Below, in pieces: positions 36,794-47,503 of a DNA stretch of 64,000 bases. Location of the stretch: positions 682,001 through 746,000 of the forward strand of contig NZ_CP157005.1 of the NCBI RefSeq assembly GCF_039904985.1. The letters are read 5' to 3'. This DNA comes from Methylomonas sp. AM2-LC (GTDB lineage Bacteria; Pseudomonadota; Gammaproteobacteria; Methylococcales; Methylomonadaceae). Made by a program: the position numbers and the translations under genes. Under the pieces are notes generated by a model. It saw nothing but the letters and a program-made list of their open reading frames with translations, made no database searches and was not told the DNA's origin. Numbering within the stretch: position 1 is the stretch's first letter; every line of letters begins with the position of its first letter.

Positions 36794-38818
36794 TTAAAAA
36801 GGGATAAAGACAAATGCCAAAATATCATTTGTGTAATTATCACAAGTTTTATATTCACGATAACCTTGTGATACAGCGATACCCAAAACGTAGTTTATTT
36901 CTTGATATTGAATGATTTCCGAGCAACGTTGACCATTTTTCATCGCGAAAAAATGGTCATCAAGATTTAAAGATTCTCCCACTTGTAAATTTGAATTTTG
37001 CGTGACGGCAATAATCTTTTTTTTGCGCTCCGCGAATACAGCAAAACAACCTGGCAATATATTTCCGTTATCATCACAGGGTAAAATTTCTGACAGCATT
37101 TCTTTAAATTGGAATTCGCTATCGAAAACGATACCAATACCGCCTAACACTTCCTGCGGATTTTCTATTTGTGTAATGCTGGCATTATAGATATATGTAT
37201 AGCGATTTTGGTACAAGTGAGTCGATTCGAATGCAGATACGCTATAAGCTTGGCTGTCATAGTTTTGCAGTATTTTCGCTGCGCCTGTGCTATCGGCCAC
37301 TTTCATGCCTATAATGCCGCGCTCATTGTTATTGGATGTGGCTAGAATTTCCCCTGTTATGTCAAATACATACAAATTAGTGTATACCGTGTACAAATTA
37401 TTGATGTAGGCCAAAATCTCACACATCTGGTTTTTATCCTGTGTAGAAACGCTGGTTTGTGCCAAAATACGTCTAAATGCCGAAGTTAAAGCCCACCAAC
37501 GACAGTCATTCGCTCTTTCATACAGGTTGCGATCCATGATATCGACCGCAAGCGAGGCTAGAAATCCGGCGTTATCAAGATGTGACGACATTACCGTGAT
37601 TTCCTGTAAGCTATTCACGGATTCGGTAAAAATATTAGCAATATCGGAACCAATTTGTTTTATGGCTTCCAGTACCGGCATAAACTCAGCCGCATTTTTT
37701 CGTGCTGATGTAATTTGACCATTTAATACGAGTAATCCGAGGTCCGCATTAATATCCGCAGACGCTTGTCGAATATCGCGTAATTCTTTAGGAAATGTAA
37801 TGGCTTGTTCCATAATGTCTGCGTAATCCGCTCTAGATGCCGCTGAGGTTTGGCGTGTGAATGCTGTTCGTAATGGCGTTAACATTTGACCTTGCCAGCC
37901 AAGTCCTTTAAAGCCTTGATAGCCTTCAGTCTTGCGAGTGTTAACAATATATTCTTGGCCTTGATAGCTTAGTATTTCTACCGGATGGTGGAAGGGGATT
38001 AATGCCTGTATAGGGATGGCTCTTTGATCACTGCTGGCAATCACTTTGCTGTCTGTCCCCAATATTGTCAGTACACCCTCTTCGACATTAGGCAGCAAGT
38101 TTGTAAAAATGCCATTCATTTCATTGTCGAACCGAAAACATAAACATAAAACGCCTAAAGTTGTAGAATCACGTTGATCCGTGGCAGTAATTCGACATGA
38201 ATATATGAGTGAATGATTGCGATCACTTTGAAGGCTGGAATATCTGAAGGTTTCGATATACTCTTTATGAGTAGTGAGTGTCTCTTTAACTAGAGCTTCA
38301 TCTATTTCGTTGATAACATTGTTTTTGTCTAGATTTGCCCTTAGGTTTCCCTGGCTATCAAAAATAATTATTTCATCATAGACACTGTACTTTTTTACAT
38401 ACTCCTGTAAGCGAAGTTCGATATATTCCGTTTGGGTGCTATCAGTAGTTTTGCTGGATAAGAAGGTGCGAATATCGTCGTCGGTGGCTAAAAAACCAAC
38501 ATCAGCGGTACGCTCAAATAGATTGCGAATGAGTAGCTCAATGACTACCTGTGCTTTTGAGGCATTATCAAGCACCAGTTTTTGCAAATTCTCGATGAGT
38601 AGGTTGTGAGTAAGTTTATGTTGCAGTTCACCAAACTTGTCTTTAGTAAGACTCATGTCGTCTAGAATGGTAGAAGCAACATTATGACTATTAATTTTGC
38701 CAATAAGTGCTATTTTACCCCACCAGTCGTTTAAAGCGCCCAGTCTTGATTCGTAGCGTTTTACTGCAGGCATTGCAGACAGTAATTTAGTCTTATTTGA
38801 TTGTAAAAGGTTGTTCAT
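36794..38818 (-). CDS. Soluble sensor-like protein of two related Cache/PAS-like units, no output domain
   Basis: A 674-residue protein without signal peptide or membrane helix. Two halves look homologous: RNLFERTADVGFLATDD then YDEIIIFDSQGNLRANLD in the first, and RNLYERANDCRWWALTS then YTNLYVFDITGEILATSN in the second. The second parts have the strand pattern of PAS/Cache ligand-binding domains. No methyl-accepting, GGDEF, kinase or CheW output domain is seen, though related cytoplasmic proteins are sometimes annotated as chemotaxis proteins. The ATG at 38818 is preferred over an upstream TTG at 38854. It lies downstream of rne on the same strand, beyond a terminator. Function is unknown; signal binding is inferred. 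Confidence 0.65.
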   Translation of the reverse strand: MNNLLQSNKTKLLSAMPAVKRYESRLGALNDWWGKIALIGKINSHNVASTILDDMSLTKDKFGELQHKLTHNLLIENLQKLVLDNASKAQVVIELLIRNLFERTADVGFLATDDDIRTFLSSKTTDSTQTEYIELRLQEYVKKYSVYDEIIIFDSQGNLRANLDKNNVINEIDEALVKETLTTHKEYIETFRYSSLQSDRNHSLIYSCRITATDQRDSTTLGVLCLCFRFDNEMNGIFTNLLPNVEEGVLTILGTDSKVIASSDQRAIPIQALIPFHHPVEILSYQGQEYIVNTRKTEGYQGFKGLGWQGQMLTPLRTAFTRQTSAASRADYADIMEQAITFPKELRDIRQASADINADLGLLVLNGQITSARKNAAEFMPVLEAIKQIGSDIANIFTESVNSLQEITVMSSHLDNAGFLASLAVDIMDRNLYERANDCRWWALTSAFRRILAQTSVSTQDKNQMCEILAYINNLYTVYTNLYVFDITGEILATSNNNERGIIGMKVADSTGAAKILQNYDSQAYSVSAFESTHLYQNRYTYIYNASITQIENPQEVLGGIGIVFDSEFQFKEMLSEILPCDDNGNILPGCFAVFAERKKKIIAVTQNSNLQVGESLNLDDHFFAMKNGQRCSEIIQYQEINYVLGIAVSQGYREYKTCDNYTNDILAFVFIPF

Positions 38819-39078
38819 AAATTCTATATCCCAATAATCGAATACCTCTACCAAAGAGGTGTTAACGAAATAAACACGCTGATTTCAGCGTCTAATAACA
38901 GCCCCATATTTCAATTAGGAGGGATAATAAATAGCCAACCAGCTGTTCAAGTTGGCAACATGCAAACATTGAATTACTACAGTAATGCCATGTTTATCAA
39001 TAGAGTCTAGTCAGAGATCAAGCTTTTGGCAGAAACTTCTTAGAAAAGTGAGATATGTTGCACAGATTTTGATAAAGG

Positions 39079-39105
39079 AGGGGTAACCCTGCAAAGGTTA
39101 CCCCT
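39079..39105 (-). terminator. rne terminator
   Basis: Perfect 10-base stem AGGGGTAACC / GGTTACCCCT, 7-base loop, just past the rne stop in the direction of transcription, followed by CCTTTATC. The T-run is weak but the stem is strong. Confidence 0.75.
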
Positions 39106-39116
39106 TTAGATATGAA

Positions 39117-41444
39117 TTATTCTTCAGTTGAGTTTGCACTCGATTTTGAGCCTACTCTGTCATCATGATGATGATCAATAGTGGTGGGCTCTATTCTTTG
39201 ACTGCGTTCTGCAAAATCCATCGCATACGGACGAGCTTGCTGGGGGCGCTGCGTTGTATTGTTTTCGAAGTCGGAAACAGCGACTCTGTCCCGATGTGTG
39301 TTGTCAGATTCGTTGGTTTTATTCGCTTGCAAAGGTTGTGACGATACCTCGGGGCTATGAATTTTCGGGCTTCTTTCCGTGCCTTCTGTTGCATATTGAG
39401 TATCTGAAGGTCGTTCGGTATTTTCTACGCTATTAACTGAGCCAGGTTCAGACTTTCTTTCTCCGCCATTGCGAGATGAACGGCGACGATTGCGTCCACG
39501 TCTGGCAGTACGCTCTTGTTGAGGGCGTTCTTGGGGGGTGCCTGATTTTTTAACTATATTTTCTGACGAATTTTCGCTTTCGCTGGTTGGTTTGAAATCG
39601 TCAGTGTTAGTCGTTGTTTCTGTGGTTGGATTTGTATTCGGGTTACGCTTGTTATTGCGGCGAGAATTACGTCCGGTTCCATTTCTATCTTTATTTCTAT
39701 CTTTATTCCGATTGTTTTTAGGTCTGTCTTCGGGTTTGCTAGCAGCCTCTGCAATCGCAGAGTTTTCGGCAAGTGTCGAACGTCCAATTAAACGCTGCCA
39801 GAAGCGTTGAATAAGGCTGGTGGAGGATTTTTTATTCTGTACCGGCGCGGGAGCATCGGGTAAGAACTCTTTAACTGCTGCGCGCTCAAATTTCTGGCTT
39901 GTTTGTTTGGCAAATTCTGGAACACTGATTTCATCTTCTTTAATATGTAGATGACTGGCTTTATCTTCAAGACCTTCAAGAGTCTTAATGCGTTCAATGT
40001 CATAGGCAGGAGTTTCCAAATGTCTGCTGGGCAATACCACAACGCCTACTCGCAAACGAGCTTCTAATTCTTGAATAGCAGCGCGTTTTTCATTTAAGAG
40101 AAAAGTTGCGCAGTCGATTGGTAAGTGTGCGATAACTCGTTCAGTGCCCTTTTTCATGGCTTCTTCTTCGATTAACCGTAACACAGCTAGGGTAACTGAC
40201 TCTACATTACGAATCGTACCTTGTCCTTTACAGCGCGGACACGTGAGCTGAGTTGAATCACCCAATGAAGGACGTAAACGTTGTCTAGACATTTCCATTA
40301 AGCCGAAACGTGAAATACGTCCAGTTTGGATACGTGCACGATCAATTTTTAGTGCATCACGTAAACGATTTTCAACTTCTCTTTGATTTTTGTTTGACAT
40401 CATATCGATAAAATCGATGACGAATAAGCCGCCCAAATCACGCAAACGAAGTTGCCGAGCTATTTCATCCGCCGCTTCTAAATTGGTGTTTAACGCAGTT
40501 TCTTCTATGTCACTACCTTTAGTTGCGCGTGCAGAGTTGATGTCGACCGAGGTCAATGCTTCGGTATGATCGATTACAATAGATCCGCCTGAGGGCAGGG
40601 TGACTTCTCGTTTGTAAGCCATTTCGATCTGAGTTTCAATCTGGTAGCGACTAAACAACGGTACGCTATCCTGATATTGTTTGGCTTTATGCAAATTATG
40701 CGGCATCACCTGTTTCAGAAAGTTATGCACTAACTTAAATGCACCTTCCTGATCTATTAGTATTTCATCAATATCACCCCTTAAATGATCCCGTAAGGCG
40801 CGGATGATGACATTACTTTCCTGAAAAATCAGAAAAGGTGCCGTTTGTTCGCTACTGGAACGATCTATGGCTTCCCAAAGTTGTAACAGGTAATTCAAGT
40901 CCCATTGCAATTCTTCTACATTCTTGTCAGAGCCCGCAGTACGAATAATTAAGCCCATGGTATCTGGAATTTCCAAAGCCGACATGGTTTCACGTAATTC
41001 GTTACGATTATCACCCTCTATACGTCTTGAAATTCCACCTGCTTTGGGATTATTAGGCATTAACACCAAATAAGTGCCTGCAAGACTAATATAGGTAGTC
41101 AGCGCCGCTCCTTTATTGCCGCGTTCTTCCTTTTCAATTTGTACAACTATTTCCTGGCCTTCGCGTATGTTGTTTTTAGACGAAGATTTACTGTCTTCAC
41201 CGTCTCCAACGCGATATTGCTGACAAATTTCTTTGAAGGGTAAGAATCCGTGTTTTTCAGCGCCGTAATTTACAAAAGCAGCTTCAAGACTTGGTTCTAC
41301 TCTTGTAATTATCCCTTTGTAAATATTAGATTTTTTTTGTTCTTTTGAAGGTACTTCGATGTCAAAATCGTACAATTTCTGACCATCTACCAAAGCGACA
41401 CGTAGCTCTTCAGGCTGCGTGGCATTGATAAGCATTCTTTTCAT
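39117..41444 (-). CDS. rne: Ribonuclease E
   Basis: A 775-residue endoribonuclease, central to mRNA decay and rRNA/tRNA maturation. The S1 RNA-binding domain covers about residues 37-130 ([20 protein letters not shown]). The catalytic region includes [13 protein letters not shown] and [12 protein letters not shown], whose Asp residues bind magnesium. The zinc-link is [12 protein letters not shown]. From about residue 530 the tail is disordered and rich in Arg/Asn/Ser ([15 protein letters not shown]), like the degradosome scaffold but shorter than in E. coli (1061 in all). It diverges from rluC as in E. coli, with a 416-base region between the starts. The gene is probably autoregulated through its leader; this is inference. 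Confidence 0.95.
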   Translation of the reverse strand: MKRMLINATQPEELRVALVDGQKLYDFDIEVPSKEQKKSNIYKGIITRVEPSLEAAFVNYGAEKHGFLPFKEICQQYRVGDGEDSKSSSKNNIREGQEIVVQIEKEERGNKGAALTTYISLAGTYLVLMPNNPKAGGISRRIEGDNRNELRETMSALEIPDTMGLIIRTAGSDKNVEELQWDLNYLLQLWEAIDRSSSEQTAPFLIFQESNVIIRALRDHLRGDIDEILIDQEGAFKLVHNFLKQVMPHNLHKAKQYQDSVPLFSRYQIETQIEMAYKREVTLPSGGSIVIDHTEALTSVDINSARATKGSDIEETALNTNLEAADEIARQLRLRDLGGLFVIDFIDMMSNKNQREVENRLRDALKIDRARIQTGRISRFGLMEMSRQRLRPSLGDSTQLTCPRCKGQGTIRNVESVTLAVLRLIEEEAMKKGTERVIAHLPIDCATFLLNEKRAAIQELEARLRVGVVVLPSRHLETPAYDIERIKTLEGLEDKASHLHIKEDEISVPEFAKQTSQKFERAAVKEFLPDAPAPVQNKKSSTSLIQRFWQRLIGRSTLAENSAIAEAASKPEDRPKNNRNKDRNKDRNGTGRNSRRNNKRNPNTNPTTETTTNTDDFKPTSESENSSENIVKKSGTPQERPQQERTARRGRNRRRSSRNGGERKSEPGSVNSVENTERPSDTQYATEGTERSPKIHSPEVSSQPLQANKTNESDNTHRDRVAVSDFENNTTQRPQQARPYAMDFAERSQRIEPTTIDHHHDDRVGSKSSANSTEE

Positions 41445-41860
41445 TATTTATCCTTGTTGTTCTTTGTATCCTACGTAGAGTTAATACAGGTTTGGTTGTC
41501 GCGGATAAAGGCGGCGTTGTTTCCCAACATTATGCATTTGAATAGCCAGACTGATTGAAAACGGTAATCGCAGATTGATGTTTAAAAGCAGCATGTAGCG
41601 GATCTTCCGGGTGTGGCATTTCAAATAGAGGGAATCTGTTATACCGAACTCTATACAAAGGATGCAGGTCACTCATCATGGGTTGAGTGATAAAACCCTA
41701 AAAAATTCTTTTGGCTGTCAGACGTAAATCGTCACAACCATTAGCGTATAATTTATTTATCGTCTAGTCTATCAGCAGATAAACCCCTCTAATATAACAA
41801 TCTTTGCTAATAGCAGCAATTTTAAACCACTATAGCCAATATATTGTTATCATTTACAGC
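41445..41860. promoter_or_regulatory. Shared rne-rluC upstream region with long rne leader
   Basis: 416 bases between divergent start codons. In E. coli, rne has a long structured 5' leader that mediates autoregulation by RNase E, and rluC diverges from it; the spacing here suggests the same layout. A 63-codon open frame on the minus strand (41481-41672) has no family features and was not called. Confidence 0.5.
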
Positions 41861-42823
41861 ATGAATAGTTCAGAAAATAAGAGCAATCCTCAAGTCCAGT
41901 GGCTGGAAATCAGTGAGGCAAATAGCGAACAGCGACTCGATAATTTCCTGATCTCGTACCTTAAGGGTGTTCCGAAAACACGGATATACCGTTTGGTAAG
42001 AAAAGGTGAAGTAAGAGTTAACAAAGGTCGGGCCGATGTCAGCTATAAACTGGCAATTGGGGATATTGTTCGTATTCCTCCAATAAGAGTAGCTGAAAAA
42101 TCGGAAGAGAGCATAATTATCCAACCTACCTTGAGATTTAGTTTAGAAAACCATATTCTTTTTGAAGACGAAGGCTTTATTGTGCTAAATAAACCAGCCG
42201 GATTTGCGGTCCATGGTGGTAGTGGCGTTAATTCAGGCATCATTGAAGCACTGAGGCAAATTAGACCACAACAAAAATTTCTTGAATTGGCTCATAGACT
42301 GGATAAAGAAACATCGGGTTGTTTATTAATTGCAAAAAAACGTGCAGTTCTAAAAGTTTTTCACGAACTGTTTCGTGGTGATGGTGTCAATAAAACATAT
42401 TTGGCTTTACTAGCAGGACAGTTTAAGCGTAAGAAACAATTAGTTGAGGTCCCATTGCTCAAAAACACCCAGCAAGGAGGCGAACGAATGGTGATAGTCA
42501 GTCAGGCAGGCAAATCTGCAGAAACTTTATTTACGCGTTTAACACAGTTTCAGGATGCAACACTCGTTCATGCGGCTCCAAAAACGGGGCGTACTCATCA
42601 AATACGGGTTCATGCTGCCTGGCTCGGTCATCCAATTATTGCAGATGACCGTTATGGTGAAAATGCTATTAATAAATTGTTTAAAAATCGTGGTTATAAA
42701 CGATTGTTTTTACATGCCGAGCAATTACAGTTTGCCCATCCTGTTACTGGGCAGCCACTCAGTTTTATTGCACCCTTACCTGAGGAATTACAACTTTTAC
42801 TGCAAAATGAAAAACCGCTTTGA
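41861..42823 (+). CDS. rluC: 23S rRNA pseudouridine synthase RluC
   Basis: A 320-residue RluA-family pseudouridine synthase; RluC modifies U955, U2504 and U2580 of 23S rRNA in E. coli. An S4 RNA-binding domain is at about residues 18-80 (RLDNFLISYLKGVPKTRIYR) and the catalytic Asp is in AHRLDKETSGCLLIAK. Divergent orientation to rne supports RluC over RluD. The ATG at 41861 follows an AT-rich leader; an earlier in-frame start (41804) would add unlikely residues. The stop overlaps the start of the HAD gene by 17 bases. Confidence 0.94.
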   Translation: MNSSENKSNPQVQWLEISEANSEQRLDNFLISYLKGVPKTRIYRLVRKGEVRVNKGRADVSYKLAIGDIVRIPPIRVAEKSEESIIIQPTLRFSLENHILFEDEGFIVLNKPAGFAVHGGSGVNSGIIEALRQIRPQQKFLELAHRLDKETSGCLLIAKKRAVLKVFHELFRGDGVNKTYLALLAGQFKRKKQLVEVPLLKNTQQGGERMVIVSQAGKSAETLFTRLTQFQDATLVHAAPKTGRTHQIRVHAAWLGHPIIADDRYGENAINKLFKNRGYKRLFLHAEQLQFAHPVTGQPLSFIAPLPEELQLLLQNEKPL

Positions 42824-43454
42824 TTTAATTATCTTCGATTGGGATGGTACCCTTATTGATTCTGTGGATTGGATAGTCTACTGCATACAGCAAGCAGCTA
42901 TTCGTCACCATTGTCGGGTACCTGATGTTCAGGCTGCAAAAGATATTATCGGTCTGAGCATTGAGAAAGCCATAACGCAATTATTTCCAGACATTGATGA
43001 CTCACTACGAGAGAAAATAGTTGCAGACTATGCACAGACTTTTTTTTCTAAAGACATCAGTCGAGCAGATCTGTTTCCGGGTGTTTATGAAATGTTGCAA
43101 CAATTTAAAGTCAATGGCTATCAGTTGGCAATTGCCACTGGTAAAAAGTCCAGAGGACTTGCTCAGGCTGTGGTAGCTACTGAACTAGCAGATTTATTTG
43201 CGGCGACTCGTAGCTCTGATCAAGCAGAATCTAAACCAAATCCATTAATGATTAATCAAATTATTAGCGAACTCGGTGTTGATAAGCAACGCGTTCTAAT
43301 GGTGGGCGACTCAGTACATGATCTGCAAATGGCGATGAATGCCGGTATTGCTGCCATTGGCGTTACTTGTGGAGCGCACTCGGCTGAGATTTTACAACAC
43401 TATCAGCCACTGATGTGTTTGAGTTATCCAACTGATTTACTGGAATTTTTATAA
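42807..43454 (+). CDS. HAD-superfamily phosphatase (phosphoglycolate phosphatase-like)
   Basis: A 215-residue HAD hydrolase. Motif I is IIFDWDGTLIDSVDW with the nucleophile Asp near residue 9, motif II is LAIATGKKSRGL, a conserved Lys lies in AESKPNPLM, and motif IV is VLMVGDSVHDLQMAMNAG. The alpha-helical cap at about 20-80 is of the Gph/PGP type. Similar genes accompany rluC in many gammaproteobacteria and are often annotated as phosphoglycolate phosphatase, but the substrate is not certain. The ATG at 42807 is inside rluC; its coupling and the sppA gene 11 bases downstream suggest an rluC-HAD-sppA operon. Confidence 0.9.
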   Translation: MKNRFDLIIFDWDGTLIDSVDWIVYCIQQAAIRHHCRVPDVQAAKDIIGLSIEKAITQLFPDIDDSLREKIVADYAQTFFSKDISRADLFPGVYEMLQQFKVNGYQLAIATGKKSRGLAQAVVATELADLFAATRSSDQAESKPNPLMINQIISELGVDKQRVLMVGDSVHDLQMAMNAGIAAIGVTCGAHSAEILQHYQPLMCLSYPTDLLEFL

Positions 43455-43465
43455 GGGGTTAATGC

Positions 43466-44446
43466 ATGGAAAATAATCAGGATTCGGCAAAAACAACTGT
43501 CGAGCAACAAATTCGCTGGGAAAAAGAAGTGATCGAAAAGCTTGCGTTTGCTGCCATTAATGAACAAAAAACAGCCAGACGTTGGGGGATTTTTTTTAAG
43601 TTATTAGCGTTTTCTTATCTTATTATTGTTTTATTGGTTGCTACTTATCCGCAAATTAAAGAAGAGATTGGTGCAAAAGGCAGTCAGCATGTGGCTATTG
43701 TTGATGTAACTGGTGTAATAGCTCAAGGAGAAGCGGCCAGCGCCAATAATGTCATTGAGGGTTTGCGTGATGCCATCAAAGACAAAAACACCAAAGGTGT
43801 TATTCTTAATATTAATTCACCCGGTGGCAGTCCAGTGCAGTCAGCTGAAATCTATGATGAGATCCGGCGGCTAAAGAAAAAGCATCCTGATACGCCAATT
43901 TATGCCGTTGTTGCGGATATATGTGCTTCTGGTGGTTATTATATTGCTGCTGCTACTGACAAAATTTATGTCAATCAAGCCAGTATTATTGGGTCCATTG
44001 GTGTAATTATGAATGGTTTTGGTTTAACCAAGATAATGGATAAAGTCGGTGTAGAGCGACGATTATTAACAGCTGGTGCACATAAAGCAATGTTGGATCC
44101 GTTTTCGCCGCTAAAGGAACAGGAATTCGCTCACATGCAATCTTTGCTTGATGAAGTGCATCAACAATTTATTGTTGCCGTTCGAGAAGGGCGTGGCAAC
44201 AGGTTAAAAGAAGCCGAAACGTCGGAATTATTTTCAGGCTTGGTGTGGACAGGGGCTGAGGGTGTAAAAATCGGTTTGGCTGATGATTTTGGTAGCGTTG
44301 ATTCAGTTGCTCGTGATGTGCTTGGAACGGAAGAAAAAGTAAATTTTACTCCCCAGGAGCATTTAATGGATCGTTTAGCTGGTAAATTGGGAACAGTATT
44401 TGCCCATACCATAGGTAGTATGTTCAATCAGGTTGATTTGCAGTAA
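43466..44446 (+). CDS. sppA: Signal peptide peptidase SppA (S49 family, short form)
   Basis: A 326-residue membrane-bound serine peptidase that degrades cleaved signal peptides. One membrane helix (FKLLAFSYLIIVLLVATYP, about residues 36-54) places the catalytic domain in the periplasm. Conserved segments are VILNINSPGGSPVQSAEIYD, the catalytic Ser region ICASGGYYIAAATDKI, and IIGSIGVIM, near the likely Lys base. It is half the length of E. coli SppA (618), so it is the single-domain form common outside enterics. It follows the HAD gene by 11 bases and converges on apbE. Confidence 0.93.
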   Translation: MENNQDSAKTTVEQQIRWEKEVIEKLAFAAINEQKTARRWGIFFKLLAFSYLIIVLLVATYPQIKEEIGAKGSQHVAIVDVTGVIAQGEAASANNVIEGLRDAIKDKNTKGVILNINSPGGSPVQSAEIYDEIRRLKKKHPDTPIYAVVADICASGGYYIAAATDKIYVNQASIIGSIGVIMNGFGLTKIMDKVGVERRLLTAGAHKAMLDPFSPLKEQEFAHMQSLLDEVHQQFIVAVREGRGNRLKEAETSELFSGLVWTGAEGVKIGLADDFGSVDSVARDVLGTEEKVNFTPQEHLMDRLAGKLGTVFAHTIGSMFNQVDLQ

Positions 44447-44458
44447 TTTTTAGAAACT

Positions 44459-44486
44459 TATGGCACATATATTTGTATGTGCCATA
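44459..44486. terminator. Bidirectional hairpin between sppA and apbE
   Basis: Perfect 11-base stem TATGGCACATA / TATGTGCCATA with a 6-base loop, between convergent stop codons (44446 and 44493). There is no strong T-run. Confidence 0.7.
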
Positions 44487-44492
44487 GTGAAA

Positions 44493-45512
44493 TTAATTTT
44501 CCTGAGCCGTTGCGAACGCTTTGCTAATATATTCTTGTAGAGAATTATCTTCCTGATAAATCAATAGTACTTTAAGTTGTTCAGCTTCAGCAATTTTCGC
44601 CGCGTCTACTTCGCCAACACACAGTAAGGCGGTGTCCCAGGCATCTGCCCAGGTGGGGTCGTCATGCAGAACTGTTACGGATAATAAATGATGCGTTACT
44701 GGACTGCCTGTTTTTGGGTTGATAATATGGGAATATGTTTGGCCTTGCTCCGCAAAAAAATTTCGATACGTGCCAGCGGTCATAATGGCAGAGCCATTTT
44801 GTTGGTGAATATCTAAAACTTTCTGTACTTCCCGAGAAAATGGTGAGGGTTTTTCAATGGCGACTCTCCAGGGGTTATGATGTCCATTACGGCCTTTGAC
44901 TTTCATTTCGCCGCCAATTTCTACCAAATAATTTTGAATACCTTGTGTTTCCAGTAAATTGGCGATTACGCTAACCGAGTATCCCTGCGCAATTGAGGAT
45001 AAATCAATTTGTACATCTGGGTCCAGTTTGCGTATACGTGAGTTGATCTTATCTATTTCCAGAAGTGGCATGCCGACATGTATTAATGCCTGCTTGATTT
45101 CTTCCTGATTGGGTATCCGATTTTCGTGTTTCGAAAATCCCCATAAGTCAAACAGGGGTTTGATGGTCAAATCATAGCAGCCCTGACTGCGTGAATATAC
45201 ATAGGTCGCTATATTGACTAATTCAATAATTTCTGGAGACGCTGATTGCCAATCCGTTGTTTTATGTTTATTTATTATTGATATTTCAGAGTCATCCCGA
45301 TAATTGGATAATTTAAGATCGATAGTTTGTAAAGCGTCTTCAATCAATTGCTTGGTTTTATCCATATCAAAAGTATTTGCTGTGGGTACAATCTTGACAT
45401 GGTAACTTGTCCCTTGAGCGGAGCCTTCAAATTGCATTTCTTGGTTTTGGGGTTGGCAGCTGGTTAACAGTAACCAAAAACACAACAAAAATTTATGTGA
45501 CAGTGATTTCAT
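44493..45512 (-). CDS. apbE: FAD:protein FMN transferase ApbE
   Basis: A 339-residue ApbE lipoprotein. The signal peptide ends in a lipobox (LLLTSCQP), so it is membrane-tethered in the periplasm. ApbE covalently attaches FMN to Thr of target flavoproteins such as Rnf/Nqr subunits. Visible motifs are FEGSAQGTSYHVKI near the N-terminus, DLSSIAQGYSV, the YLVEIGGEMKVKG segment, and SHIINPKTGSPV, which contacts FAD/metal. The ATG at 45512 starts a proper signal peptide; a longer frame upstream (45620) is not used. No Rnf or Nqr gene is present in this window, so its target lies elsewhere. Confidence 0.94.
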   Translation of the reverse strand: MKSLSHKFLLCFWLLLTSCQPQNQEMQFEGSAQGTSYHVKIVPTANTFDMDKTKQLIEDALQTIDLKLSNYRDDSEISIINKHKTTDWQSASPEIIELVNIATYVYSRSQGCYDLTIKPLFDLWGFSKHENRIPNQEEIKQALIHVGMPLLEIDKINSRIRKLDPDVQIDLSSIAQGYSVSVIANLLETQGIQNYLVEIGGEMKVKGRNGHHNPWRVAIEKPSPFSREVQKVLDIHQQNGSAIMTAGTYRNFFAEQGQTYSHIINPKTGSPVTHHLLSVTVLHDDPTWADAWDTALLCVGEVDAAKIAEAEQLKVLLIYQEDNSLQEYISKAFATAQEN

Positions 45513-45748
45513 GAATATGAATGTAAGTGATGGTTTAGAGGGGAATAGGGGGCTAAGTTTTGAATATAAACTACTGAATTGTTCTGTAAGTAAGCTGTAA
45601 ACATCAATGCCAAAATCCAAACTAACTGAGCTTGGTTTCTCGTCAGTATATTAGCTATTTTTAACTATATTTGACAATATGATTTGCCTAATACGTAAAT
45701 ATTAGCCATAATAGACAACTCTTCAGCTTTCAGCTGTTGTTTTATGGT

Positions 45749-45852
<104 letters not shown>

Positions 45853-45885
45853 TCCGCCCAAAAGCCTATCCTATTCTTGTTGCTC

Positions 45886-47487
45886 ATGGCATATCAGGTT
45901 CTTGCCAGAAAATGGCGTCCTAGCAATTTTACTCAACTTGTTGGGCAAGAGCACGTCAGTCAGTCGCTCATTCATGCTTTACAGCATAATCGTTTGCATC
46001 ATGCCTATCTGTTTACAGGCACTCGTGGTGTTGGTAAAACTACTGTAGCCAGAATTTTAGCCAAAGCTATTAACTGCGAAAATCTGCAAGATTACAATCC
46101 GTGTGGTGCATGTCCTATCTGTCTTGATTTTGAACAGGGCCGATTTATGGACTTGATTGAAGTGGACGCCGCCTCGCGCACCAAGGTTGAGGATACCCGC
46201 GATTTACTCGATAATGTCCAATATGCACCCAACCAAGGGCGCTATAAAGTTTATCTGATTGACGAAGTACACATGCTTTCGGGTCATAGCTTCAATGCAT
46301 TACTAAAAACATTGGAAGAACCACCAGCACATGTAAAGTTTCTGCTAGCGACTACCGATCCACATAAAATTCCGGTGACTGTTTTATCGCGTTGTTTGCA
46401 ATTTAATTTAAAGCGTCTTCTGCCTGATCAGATAGCGACACAGCTACGGTTTATTTTAAATCAAGAACAAATAGACTTTGAAGACACTGCTTTAAAGTTA
46501 TTGGCTCGATCTGCTGATGGTAGTCTTCGCGATGCTTTAAGTCTGCTTGATCAGGCAATTGTTTATGGTAGTGGCAGTGTTAATCTTGCAAGCGTTACGA
46601 GTATGTTAGGTACTGTTGCACAACAACCTATAGACGATATATTACGTGCTTTAGCTGGCGCAGATGCAAGAGCTGTTATGAGTAAGATAGCTGAAATTGC
46701 GGAGTTATCACCAAACTTTTCTGATATTTTGCAAGAAATTTTACGTGTTTTGCATCGAGTTGCTCTTACTCAACAGCTGCCAGATTTTATTGATAATGAG
46801 TTTGATCAACAATTAATCAATCATCTGGCGGACATTTTTTTAGCGGCAGATGTGCAATTATTTTATCAAATTGGTTTGATAGGGCAGCGTGATTTGGAGC
46901 TTGCACCGGACGCTCGTGCTGGTTTTGAAATGGTTATGTTAAGGATGCTAACATTTCGTCCAGAAACTACACGTTCTAGGAACGAGGAAACAAGGTCACT
47001 CGTAACCGTTAAGCCTCGTAATGCCGATAGTAATGTTTTAGTGAAATCACCTGCTTTAAGCGTTAAGACCGAAAACCAAATTAACGAGCCTGTCATAACG
47101 ACTGAGGTTAAAGCTAATCACTGGTCGGAAATTATTGTAGCCTTAAACTTAACGGGTCGTAGCCGAGAACTGGCCAACAATTGTGTGTTAAACACTATTG
47201 ATGAGCATACTTGTCATTTACTAATAGACCCAGGTTTTCAACAAGTGGGAAGTATTGCTCAAGATAAACTAAAGGCTGCGTTACAGAATTATTTTAAGAG
47301 GCCTTTGAAATTGCTGATTACGCATCAAGAATCGCCACAGTTGACGCCTGCCATAGAAATGCAAAAGGCGCGAGAAGATAAACAACAAGCAGCTGTTGAC
47401 AGTATTGATGCAGATGTCAATGTGCAAGAGTTGAGAAGCGCTTTTGGTGCTCGTATCCTACCGGGTAGCATTGAGCCACTTAATTAA
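45886..47487 (+). CDS. dnaX: DNA polymerase III subunits gamma/tau
   Basis: DnaX is the clamp-loader ATPase; tau also bridges polymerase and DnaB. The 533-residue product has Walker [18 protein letters not shown] (near residue 39), a four-Cys zinc module ([19 protein letters not shown]), Walker [10 protein letters not shown] and sensor 1 [18 protein letters not shown]. It is shorter than E. coli tau (643), mainly in the C-terminal part. I find no A-AAA-AAG slippery heptamer, so frameshift production of gamma is not evident. The start is the ATG before [11 protein letters not shown], the family N-terminus; an earlier in-frame ATG overlaps the 4.5S RNA. Confidence 0.95.
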   Translation: MAYQVLARKWRPSNFTQLVGQEHVSQSLIHALQHNRLHHAYLFTGTRGVGKTTVARILAKAINCENLQDYNPCGACPICLDFEQGRFMDLIEVDAASRTKVEDTRDLLDNVQYAPNQGRYKVYLIDEVHMLSGHSFNALLKTLEEPPAHVKFLLATTDPHKIPVTVLSRCLQFNLKRLLPDQIATQLRFILNQEQIDFEDTALKLLARSADGSLRDALSLLDQAIVYGSGSVNLASVTSMLGTVAQQPIDDILRALAGADARAVMSKIAEIAELSPNFSDILQEILRVLHRVALTQQLPDFIDNEFDQQLINHLADIFLAADVQLFYQIGLIGQRDLELAPDARAGFEMVMLRMLTFRPETTRSRNEETRSLVTVKPRNADSNVLVKSPALSVKTENQINEPVITTEVKANHWSEIIVALNLTGRSRELANNCVLNTIDEHTCHLLIDPGFQQVGSIAQDKLKAALQNYFKRPLKLLITHQESPQLTPAIEMQKAREDKQQAAVDSIDADVNVQELRSAFGARILPGSIEPLN

Positions 47488-47503
47488 AATTTGGAGAACC
47501 ATT

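Noticed and set aside
41481..41672. 63-codon minus-strand frame upstream of rne
   Set aside because: Lies in the expected rne leader, no family features; a leader peptide cannot be excluded but has no support.
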